A stretch of DNA of 64,000 nt from positions 71,958 to 135,957 of the forward strand of contig CAZHGD010000003.1 in assembly GCA_964531735.1 (NCBI GenBank), read 5' to 3'. Below are positions 1-6,884 of this stretch, piece after piece. Position numbers and translations under genes: made by a program. Each line of letters starts with the position of its first letter. The first letter of the stretch is position 1. Under the pieces are notes generated by a model that saw only the letters and a list, made by a program, of their open reading frames with translations, had not been told where the DNA came from and did not search any database. Source of the stretch: CAZHGD01 sp964531735. GTDB taxonomy: Bacteria; Armatimonadota; UBA10988.

Positions 1-2
1 CC

Positions 3-1139
3 GGAATGGCTGCAACGCCGGAGAGTGACGTCTACTCTATCGGCGTAGCGTTGTTCGAGTTGCTGACCGGCCGTAAGCTGGGCAGCGACGTCACCGGCGT
101 GCCGGCGGCGTCGAGTCTCAACCCGGCCTTGCCGGCCGGGGTCGATGTCGTCCTGGAGGGCATGTTGCGCCCGAACCCGGAGGACCGGTATCCCGCGGCT
201 CACGCGGCGGAAGCCTTGTCGAGGCTCCGCGGCCAGGCCGAGGAACAGGTGGAGCAGACGCCGCGCGAGCGGCGGCGCCAGCGGGTGCGTGAGCGCCGCG
301 AGGCGGCCCGCAAGCCGCTGCCGTGGCCGGTCACCGTGACGCTGGTGTTCTACCGGTTCCTGTTCATCATGCTGTTCACCGGCCTGGTCTCGATGGCCAC
401 GCTGGCCGGCATGGGCTACAGCGCGTACCGCTATCTGGTGGGTAGCATCCCGGCGGAGGTGATCATACCGGACGTCGTCGGCAAGCCGGCGGAGCAGGCT
501 CAGGCGCTGTTCGAGAAAGACCTGAACCTGCACCTGGTGGTCAAGGAGCGACAAGCGAGTCCGAAGGTGCCGGCCGGCGCCATCATCGGGACGCGCCCGG
601 AGGCGGGCCGGCGCGTGCGCGAGGGACGCACCATCGACGCGGTGGTCTCCAGCGGGCTGGAGAACGTCACGGTGCCGTCGCTGATTGAGAGCACGCTGGC
701 CGACGCGCAGAAGGCGCTGTCCAAACTCGGCCTCAAGCTGGGCGTGCAGCAGAAGATCAGCCACCCGACGCTACCGGCCAACGCCGTGGTGGCCCAAGAC
801 CCGGGTCCGGGCCGGAAGGTACCGCCGGGCAGCACGGTCAACCTGAAGATCAGCACGGGCCCGCCCGCGGAGCCGAGCGCCGAGGGCGAAGAGACCAAGG
901 AGCCGGCGGCGGACACGCAGGTGCTGCCGAAGCGGGTCGGGCGCGTGAAGATCACCATGCCGACGACGCCGCGCCAGACGACGGTCAAGATCGTGGTTCG
1001 CGATGCCGACGGCGAGCGCGTGGTCTGCGACGAAGTGCGCTACGCCGGTGACGTGGTGATGAAGGTGGTGGAAGGTCGTGGCGAGACGGTGGTCGAGGTC
1101 TTCCTGAACGGCCAGAAAGTGGAGACGAGGGTGCTCTGA
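3..1139 (+). CDS. Ser/Thr protein kinase with two PASTA domains, 5' end outside window
   Basis: This is the C-terminal part of a PknB/PrkC-type membrane kinase that phosphorylates Ser/Thr residues and senses cell-wall material outside the cell. The readable frame runs off the left edge, so the ATP-binding lobe and catalytic loop are missing from the window. Counting from the first Met at base 6, residues 7-22 carry the end-of-kinase motif SDVYSIGVALFELLTG (subdomain IX) and residues 52-62 the conserved Arg of subdomain XI. A basic juxtamembrane stretch follows (about 85-105), then one transmembrane segment (about 109-140). Two PASTA repeats lie at about 151-217 and 219-287, and a short beta-rich tail follows an acidic linker. 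The stop TGA overlaps the ATG of the sigma factor gene by one base, which suggests translational coupling. The family call is firm; the ligand is unknown. Confidence 0.93.
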   Translation, partial: GMAATPESDVYSIGVALFELLTGRKLGSDVTGVPAASSLNPALPAGVDVVLEGMLRPNPEDRYPAAHAAEALSRLRGQAEEQVEQTPRERRRQRVRERREAARKPLPWPVTVTLVFYRFLFIMLFTGLVSMATLAGMGYSAYRYLVGSIPAEVIIPDVVGKPAEQAQALFEKDLNLHLVVKERQASPKVPAGAIIGTRPEAGRRVREGRTIDAVVSSGLENVTVPSLIESTLADAQKALSKLGLKLGVQQKISHPTLPANAVVAQDPGPGRKVPPGSTVNLKISTGPPAEPSAEGEETKEPAADTQVLPKRVGRVKITMPTTPRQTTVKIVVRDADGERVVCDEVRYAGDVVMKVVEGRGETVVEVFLNGQKVETRVL

Positions 1140-1765
1140 TGCCGTCTCCGCGCGATCCGGCCGAGCATGATGGCAGTGTCGACGCTGCCGAGATGCGGCT
1201 GATTCGCCTTTGCCAGAAGGGCGACCGGGCCGCCTTTGACGAACTGGTCACGCGCTACCAGGCGCGCGTGTTCAACTTGGCCTACCGCCTGACCGGCGAC
1301 CCGGACGATGCCGCCGACCTGGCGCAGGAGACCTTCGTCCGCGTCTACCGCGGCATCGGCTCGTTCCATGGCGGCTCGGCGCTGACCACCTGGATCTACC
1401 GGATCGTACACAACCTGTGCCTGGACGATGCCAAGCGGCGGCGGCGGCGACCGCAGATTGCCGCCGAACCGACCGACGGGGACGAGCCCTCGAGCGAGAC
1501 CGTGCTGGACCGGGCCCCGGACGAATCGTCCGAGCCCCAGCGCGTGATCCTCAGCGAGGAGCGCTGCCGGCTGGTGCGGGCGGCCATCGCGCGGCTCCGC
1601 GGGCACCATCGCGAGGTGTTGGTGATGTACGACCTGGAGGGGCTCAGCTACAACGAGATCGCGGACCTCCTGAACACCAATGTCGGCACCATCAAGTCGC
1701 GCTTGAACCGCGCTCGTTACGCCCTGGCGAAGGAGCTGGGCGCGGACCTGGAACTCTTCGAATAA
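1139..1765 (+). CDS. ECF-type RNA polymerase sigma-70 factor
   Basis: A 208-residue RpoE-like extracytoplasmic-function sigma factor that would direct RNA polymerase to its own promoter set. Region sigma2 (about residues 30-95) includes the core-binding motif DPDDAADLAQETFVRVYR and the -10 recognition part ending in a basic KRRRRR run. A variable acidic linker (about 100-125) leads to sigma4 (about 140-195) with a helix-turn-helix around YNEIADLLNTNVGTIKSRL. The ATG overlaps the kinase stop codon, with GAGG eight bases upstream, and a membrane protein with anti-sigma features follows after about 50 bases. The arrangement suggests that activity is set by kinase phosphorylation, by the anti-sigma protein, or both. 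ECF factors controlled by neighbouring Ser/Thr kinases are known in other bacteria; for this one it is inference. Confidence 0.93.
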   Translation: MPSPRDPAEHDGSVDAAEMRLIRLCQKGDRAAFDELVTRYQARVFNLAYRLTGDPDDAADLAQETFVRVYRGIGSFHGGSALTTWIYRIVHNLCLDDAKRRRRRPQIAAEPTDGDEPSSETVLDRAPDESSEPQRVILSEERCRLVRAAIARLRGHHREVLVMYDLEGLSYNEIADLLNTNVGTIKSRLNRARYALAKELGADLELFE

Positions 1766-1813
1766 GCCAAGCGTCGTTAGTTTGGCTCGGCATGTAGAGC
1801 GAGGATGCACCCG

Positions 1814-2875
1814 ATGTGGGCGAGTTGGCGTCGACGACAGGCGCGGAACCGGTTGCCGCAGCTCCTGACCGGTGAGCTCAGCCCGGCTGACCAGGCCGCG
1901 CTGCAGGCGGCGATGGCCGCCGATCCGGGCCTGGCCCGGGAGCACCAGCGGCTGTCGGCAGCCAGGACGGCGTTGCAGTCGCTGGCCGCGGAACCGCTGC
2001 CGGACGGCTTTCGTAGCTCCCTGGACGCCGAGCTGGCGTTTGCCGACAACCCACTCCGCGAGTCTTTCGCCGACCTGCTCGATCGCCCGGACGATCCCGC
2101 TCTGGCCAGCACGCGTCAGGCGGTGGAGGCCGACGCCGAGCTGGCCGCCGAGTTGCGCCAGGCGCGCCTGGTCCAGCGTGCGGTCCGCGAGTGGCCGCCG
2201 CTGGCCGTGCCCGACGGGTGGCGCACCGGGCTGGATCGCCGCTTGGCGGCGCTGCCGGCCACGCCGACTCGCACCCGGCCACTCCTCCTGGTGCAGCTTG
2301 CCTGGGCCGGCACCGCGCTGCTGGTGGTCGGCTGCGGCCTGTTGGCCTGGCGGTCGCCACTGGCCGGTGGCGACGCGACCGCGGCGCCGACACAGGTGGC
2401 CTCGGCGCCACTGCCGGCACCGCTGGCCGCACTGCCGCTGGCACCTTTCCACGCCACGGCGCCGGTGGCCGATCAGCCCGTGGCCACGGCCGAGCCGCCG
2501 GTCCGCGCCCCGGAGCCGCGCCCGCCCATCACTCATGCCCGTAGCGTTCGCGTGGCCGGGCGGGCCTCGCGGAGTGCCGGCAGCAGCTACCAGCGCTCCT
2601 TGCCGGCTTATCGCGGCGAACTGGTCCCGGTGGGCACCAATTCCCGGCCGGCGGGCAGTCGCCGGGAGAGCGTCGACATCAGCCTGGCCGCGGCAGCGCA
2701 CACCAGCGCGGCGTACAGCGAGATGCCCACACCGGCTGCGCTCAACCGGTCCGAGCCGCCGAACGTGGTGCGCCTGACTTTCGGCACCGGCGCGAACAAC
2801 TCGCGTGACGGCGAAGTGCGGCGGTTTGTGGACGGCGCGGGCACTGCGCCCGCACTGCTCGATCCGGCCCCGTGA
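1814..2875 (+). CDS. Putative anti-sigma factor: duplicated cytoplasmic domain, one TM helix
   Basis: A 353-residue protein I cannot assign to a named family. The first part holds two similar helical units (about residues 12-80 and 85-150). Each begins like an anti-sigma zinc-finger domain (LLTGELSPADQAALQAAMAA; then LLDRPDDPALASTRQAVEAD) and continues with an acidic helix and an LPDGF/VPDGW-type turn, but neither contains the usual His/Cys zinc ligands. One transmembrane helix follows at about 156-179, then a long Pro/Ala/Arg-rich extracytoplasmic tail. Position directly after the ECF sigma gene supports an anti-sigma role. I chose the ATG at 1814 because GAGG (1801-1804) sits nine bases before it; the ATG at 1805 touches that site directly. 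Confidence 0.6.
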   Translation: MWASWRRRQARNRLPQLLTGELSPADQAALQAAMAADPGLAREHQRLSAARTALQSLAAEPLPDGFRSSLDAELAFADNPLRESFADLLDRPDDPALASTRQAVEADAELAAELRQARLVQRAVREWPPLAVPDGWRTGLDRRLAALPATPTRTRPLLLVQLAWAGTALLVVGCGLLAWRSPLAGGDATAAPTQVASAPLPAPLAALPLAPFHATAPVADQPVATAEPPVRAPEPRPPITHARSVRVAGRASRSAGSSYQRSLPAYRGELVPVGTNSRPAGSRRESVDISLAAAAHTSAAYSEMPTPAALNRSEPPNVVRLTFGTGANNSRDGEVRRFVDGAGTAPALLDPAP

Positions 2876-2932
2876 CCCTCAGCGCCTGGCAGCGGTTGGT
2901 CCCATGGCACCGCGCGGCCCCGCGGCGCCGAT

Positions 2933-2960
2933 TTGACAGGTACCCGGTGGGTCGTAGAAT
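2933..2960 (+). promoter_or_regulatory. Sigma-70 promoter of galU
   Basis: TTGACA at 2933-2938 matches the -35 consensus fully. TAGAAT at 2955-2960 matches the -10 in five of six bases, with a 16-base spacer. Transcription would start near 2967, leaving a leader of about 75 bases before the galU ATG. Confidence 0.75.
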
Positions 2961-3040
2961 GGCCGCGTCGACGGGCGTTGACGCGGCCATTTGGTGGGGG
3001 AGCGTCGGGCCGCCCGGTGCCGATCTCGGAAGGAGCTGGC

Positions 3041-3940
3041 ATGTCGCCGCGAGTGGTGCGTAAGGCGGTGATCCCCGCCGCGGGAATGGGCTCACGACTG
3101 CTGCCGTGTACCAAGTCGCAACCAAAGGAAATGCTGGCCGTGGGCCGGCTGCCGACGATTCAGCACGTCGTCGAGGAGATCGTGGCGGCCCAGGTGCAGG
3201 ACATCTGCATCATCACCGGCTGGCAGAAGCGCGCCATCGAGGACCATTTCGACCTCAGCCACGGCGGGCTGAGTCTGCTCAAGGGCGACCGCAACGGGCT
3301 GGGCGTGCTCTCCGATGGCGCACTCAATCGGCACCTGTTCTATGTGCGCCAGGCGGAGCAACGCGGCCTTGGCGACGCCATCAGCTACGCGGAGCAGTTC
3401 GTCGGCGACAACTCGTTCCTCGTGGCCCTGGGCGATACCATACTCTACAGCCCGGCGCCACCGCACCTGACCGACCGCCTGATTGCCGCCCACACCGCCA
3501 ACGGCGCGTTCGCCACCATTGCGGTGGAGCCGGTGCGACCCGAAGACGTCGTCAAGTACGGCATCGTCAAGCCGGCGGGCGAGATGGCCAGCGACGGGCC
3601 GACCGACATCGAGGATATCGTCGAGAAGCCGTCGGTGGAGGACGCGCCGAGCCGCTTTGCGGTGGCCTCGCGGTACATCCTCGATCCCATCATCTTCCAG
3701 GCGCTGAACCGCACCCCGCCCGGCCGCGGCGGCGAGATCCAGTTGACCGACGCGATTCGGCTCCTGATCGCTGAGGGGCACCGCTGTCAGGTGGTGCCGT
3801 TGCGGCCCGACGAGCGGCGCTACGACATCGGCAACTTCGGCAGCTACTTCAAGGCCTTCATCGACATGGCTCTCCGCGACCCGGCTGAAGGCGAGGCCGT
3901 GCTGTCCTACCTGCGTCAGGCGGTGGTCGACCAAGCCTGA
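3041..3940 (+). CDS. galU: UTP--glucose-1-phosphate uridylyltransferase
   Basis: A 299-residue nucleotidyltransferase that makes UDP-glucose from UTP and glucose-1-phosphate, for envelope polysaccharide and glycan synthesis in the cytoplasm. The N-terminus shows the GalU nucleotide-binding signature AAGMGSRLLPCTKSQPKEML. Further GalU hallmarks are the metal-site region LVALGDTI, the VEKPS motif and a C-terminal GRGGEIQLTDAIRLL segment. The ATG at 3041 is preceded by GGAAGGAG at a suitable distance. An upstream extension is open but carries the promoter, so it is not coding. The stop overlaps the ATG of the following phosphoesterase gene (TGATG). Confidence 0.95.
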   Translation: MSPRVVRKAVIPAAGMGSRLLPCTKSQPKEMLAVGRLPTIQHVVEEIVAAQVQDICIITGWQKRAIEDHFDLSHGGLSLLKGDRNGLGVLSDGALNRHLFYVRQAEQRGLGDAISYAEQFVGDNSFLVALGDTILYSPAPPHLTDRLIAAHTANGAFATIAVEPVRPEDVVKYGIVKPAGEMASDGPTDIEDIVEKPSVEDAPSRFAVASRYILDPIIFQALNRTPPGRGGEIQLTDAIRLLIAEGHRCQVVPLRPDERRYDIGNFGSYFKAFIDMALRDPAEGEAVLSYLRQAVVDQA

Positions 3941-4776
3941 TGGAGCTTCCTGTCCTGTTGGCGGCCGGCGCCGCCGGTCTCGGCGCCTACAGCGCCTGGC
4001 TTGAGCCACGGTGGGTGGAACTGACCCGCCATGAGTTGGTCCTGCCGGACTGGCCGGCGGCGCTCGACGGCCTGACCATCCTGCACCTGAGCGACCTGCA
4101 CACGCAGCGCGACGGTGCGGTCGAGCGCTATCTGCGGCGGTTGCCGGAGCGGCTGCCCACGCCCGACCTGGTGCTGCTGACCGGCGATCTGGTGGAGCAC
4201 GAGGACGCGCTGGGGGTGTGCCTCGAGGTGCTGGCGGCGGTGCCGGCCCGGTACGGTCGGTTCGCGGTCTACGGCAACAACGACCTGTACCCGGAGAGTC
4301 TCGCCCGCGCCTTGTCGGACGGGCTGGTCCGTAACGGCATCGGGGTGCTGACCGGCGCGTGCCGGCGCGTGCTCTGTGGCGACCAGCCGCTGTGGGTGGG
4401 CGGCTTTGCTTACTACCACGTCGGCGAGGACGAACCGTTCGTCTACCCCGTGGCGGAGACCTTCGCGGCGGCCACGCCGGGCGAGCCACGCATCCTGCTG
4501 TCGCATGCTCCCGACGCCATTGTCGAGGCCGCCGACCACGCGGTGGCTCTGGTGCTGGCAGGCCACACGCACGGCGGGCAGGTCTGCCTGCCCGGCGGCG
4601 TGGCCGTCCATCGGCGACTCGACCGTACCGCCTTGCGCGGTTACGTCAAGGGCTTCCACCAGCACGGCCGAACCGGCCTCTACGTCAGCCGTGGGCTGGG
4701 CCTGTCGCCGCCGCGGTTCCGGCTGTTCTGCCGGCCCGAGGTGGCCTGGTTGCGCCTGCGCAGCCCGGCCGCCTAG
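3940..4776 (+). CDS. Membrane-associated calcineurin-like metallophosphoesterase
   Basis: A 278-residue phosphoesterase of the YkuE/YaeI type with a dinuclear metal site. Motifs appear in order: LSDLH near residue 50, LLTGDLVEHED near 85, YGNND near 110, LLSHAPD near 188 and GHTHGGQ near 208. Together these give a full set of metal ligands. The first 20 residues are hydrophobic and may be a membrane anchor. YaeI-type relatives cleave the pyrophosphate of UDP-2,3-diacylglucosamine in lipid A synthesis, but members of this superfamily have many substrates and I cannot tell which applies. It is translationally coupled to galU. Its end overlaps by four bases the end of the convergent transporter gene. 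Confidence 0.88.
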   Translation: MELPVLLAAGAAGLGAYSAWLEPRWVELTRHELVLPDWPAALDGLTILHLSDLHTQRDGAVERYLRRLPERLPTPDLVLLTGDLVEHEDALGVCLEVLAAVPARYGRFAVYGNNDLYPESLARALSDGLVRNGIGVLTGACRRVLCGDQPLWVGGFAYYHVGEDEPFVYPVAETFAAATPGEPRILLSHAPDAIVEAADHAVALVLAGHTHGGQVCLPGGVAVHRRLDRTALRGYVKGFHQHGRTGLYVSRGLGLSPPRFRLFCRPEVAWLRLRSPAA

Positions 4777-5228
4777 CGCGCCTCGGGCCGGCCCATCACC
4801 GCCACCATGGCGCCGGCGAGCATCAGCACCACCCCGGCCACGCGCACCGGCGTCAGCCGGTCCTGCGGCGTGCCCAGCACGCCATAGTGCGCGATGATCA
4901 GGCTGCCCACCACCTGACCGGCGAGCATCAGGATGTTGGTCACACCGGCCCCGAGCCGCAAGATGAACCACGCGATCGCAATGACGATCAGCGCGCCCAT
5001 GACGCCCGCGCACCACTGCCAGGCCGGCAGCGCCCGGGCCTGCGGCCAGAAGCCGGCGTCCCAGCCGGTCAGGCCGACCAGAAGCGCCGCGACGCCACCT
5101 GAGACCCAGAACACGGCGTTGTTCAGCCGCAGGTTCTGCACCTGCGAGGCGGTGGCCGCGTTGATGGCCAACTGCGCGGCGATGATCAGCCCGAGCACGA
5201 ACGCTGCGGGCAGGGCGAACGCCTTCAC
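4773..5228 (-). CDS. YdcZ/DUF606-type small DMT transporter
   Basis: A 151-residue very hydrophobic protein with about five predicted membrane helices. The conserved features of the DUF606 group are present, including an N-terminal helix with Q-x-x-x-N (AAQLAINA) and the LAGQVVGSLIIAHYG segment. Members belong to the drug/metabolite transporter superfamily and usually work as pairs or dimers. The substrate is unknown. It begins nine bases after the proS stop on the same strand, so the two are probably co-transcribed. Confidence 0.85.
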   Translation of the reverse strand: MKAFALPAAFVLGLIIAAQLAINAATASQVQNLRLNNAVFWVSGGVAALLVGLTGWDAGFWPQARALPAWQWCAGVMGALIVIAIAWFILRLGAGVTNILMLAGQVVGSLIIAHYGVLGTPQDRLTPVRVAGVVLMLAGAMVAVMGRPEAR

Positions 5229-5237
5229 GAGACCACC

Positions 5238-6725
5238 TCAGTACGCGCGGGCGAAGACCACCCGCTGGGCCGACGGCCGGCCCGTGACCATGCAGGCGCC
5301 CGGCTCGATGGGCAGGCAGTCGGGGATGCACCGGATGGTGGCGCCGGTCTCGTCCTGAATGCGCTTCTCGGTCTCGCCATCGCCGTCCCAGTGGCACAGC
5401 AGGAAGCCGGCGCCGCCTTCGTCGCCGAGCACGGCCTTGAAGTCTTCGTAGGTATCGACGGGCTTCAGGTTGGCCTCGCGGAAGGCCAGCGCCCGCTGGA
5501 AGAGCGACTGCTGGATGTCGTCCAGCAGACCGCCGACGGCCGCGGCCACGTCGCCGTCGAGCGGCAGCGTGCCCTTCTCCAGCGTGTCGCGGCGCGCATA
5601 GGTGAGCTGGCCGCTCTCGAGGTCGCGGCGGCCGAGTTCCAGGCGCAGCGGCACGCCGCGCAGCTCATGCTCGGCGAACTTGAACCCGGGCGAGTTCTTG
5701 TCATCATCGTCCACGATGACGCCGAAGCCCTTGAGCTCGGCGCGGAGGCGGTCCACCTGCGGCATGACGGCGGCCCGGTCCTCCGGCTTGCGGCCGATCG
5801 GCACAATGACCACCTGATCGGCGGCCAGCTTCGGCGGCAGGACCAGCCCGCGGTCGTCGCTGTGGCACATGATCAGCGCGCCAATCAGCCGCGTGCTGAC
5901 GCCCCAGGAGCTGGCCCAGACGTAGTCGCGGGTGTTGTCCTCGGTCTGGAACGTCACGTCGAACGCCTTGGCGAAGTTCTGGCCCAGGAAGTGCGAGGTG
6001 CCGGCCTGGATGGCGCGGCCGTCCTGCGTCAGCGCTTCGATGCAGTAGGTGTCGACGGCACCGGCGAACTTCTCGTTCTCGGTCTTGCGCCCGGTCAGCA
6101 CCGGCACGGCCAGGTACTCCTCGGCGAAGCGGCGGTACACGTCCAGCATCTGGAGCGTCTCGGCGACCGCTTCGGCCTCGGTGGCATGGGCCGTGTGGCC
6201 CTCCTGCCAGAGGAACTCGCGCGTGCGCAGGAACAGCCGGGTGCGCATCTCCCAGCGGACGATGTTGGCCCACTGATTGATCTTGATGGGCAAGTCGCGA
6301 TACGAGTTGATCCACTGGCCGTACATGTGCCAGATGATGGTCTCGCTGGTGGGCCGCAGGATCAGCGGGCTGTCGAGCGCGCCCTTGGGCCGCAGACCGC
6401 CTTCCGGCGCGCGCTCCAGCCCCGAGTGCGTGACCACGCCGCACTCCATGGCGAAGCCCTCGATGTGCTCGGCCTCCTTGGCCATGAACTCGAGCGGAAT
6501 GAACATCGGGAAGTAGGCGTTGCGGTGCCCGGTGTCGCGGAACATGCCGTCGAGCCCGTCGCGCATCTTCTCCCAGATGGCATAGCCGTTCGGTCGGATG
6601 ACCATACAGCCGGCGACCGGTGAATAGTCGGCCAGTTCGGCGCGGAGCACCAGGTCGGTGTACCAGCGAGCGTAGTCCTCGCCGCGGGGGGTGATTGCCT
6701 TCTCGTCGCGCTTCGGTTGGGCCAT
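5238..6725 (-). CDS. proS: Prolyl-tRNA synthetase, archaeal/eukaryote-like (ProS type 3)
   Basis: A 495-residue class II aminoacyl-tRNA synthetase that charges tRNA-Pro. It belongs to the shorter form without the bacterial editing insertion. Motif 2 is visible as LRTREFLWQEGHTAHAT (near residue 170), preceded by LRPTSETIIWHMYGQW. The anticodon-binding domain follows around 290-400. The C-terminal zinc-type domain has four Cys (in LLCHWDG, RCIPDC and GACMVTGRP) and ends in the usual Tyr. The start ATG follows GGAAGACAGACACC on its strand. A 12-base perfect palindrome ACGGGATCCCGT (6768-6779) lies 43 bases upstream. Confidence 0.97.
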   Translation of the reverse strand: MAQPKRDEKAITPRGEDYARWYTDLVLRAELADYSPVAGCMVIRPNGYAIWEKMRDGLDGMFRDTGHRNAYFPMFIPLEFMAKEAEHIEGFAMECGVVTHSGLERAPEGGLRPKGALDSPLILRPTSETIIWHMYGQWINSYRDLPIKINQWANIVRWEMRTRLFLRTREFLWQEGHTAHATEAEAVAETLQMLDVYRRFAEEYLAVPVLTGRKTENEKFAGAVDTYCIEALTQDGRAIQAGTSHFLGQNFAKAFDVTFQTEDNTRDYVWASSWGVSTRLIGALIMCHSDDRGLVLPPKLAADQVVIVPIGRKPEDRAAVMPQVDRLRAELKGFGVIVDDDDKNSPGFKFAEHELRGVPLRLELGRRDLESGQLTYARRDTLEKGTLPLDGDVAAAVGGLLDDIQQSLFQRALAFREANLKPVDTYEDFKAVLGDEGGAGFLLCHWDGDGETEKRIQDETGATIRCIPDCLPIEPGACMVTGRPSAQRVVFARAY

Positions 6726-6767
6726 GGTGTCTGTCTTCCGTCGGGTTCGGGGAGAGGGTAGGATAAC

Positions 6768-6779
6768 ACGGGATCCCGT
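6768..6779. promoter_or_regulatory. Perfect palindrome upstream of proS
   Basis: ACGGGATCCCGT is a 12-base perfect dyad in the 159-base gap between the hybrid kinase and proS. On the minus strand it precedes a weak -10-like TATCCT (6765-6760). It could be an operator, or chance. I see no second copy nearby. Confidence 0.25.
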
Positions 6780-6884
6780 AGTCGCGTAGGACGCCGCGGT
6801 GGGCTCACGAGAGAGGCGGGTGGGCCGGGCAGGTGGTGCGGTGCGCCCATGCTGGGGCGCGCCGCCCCGGGCGACGCGCCCGGC

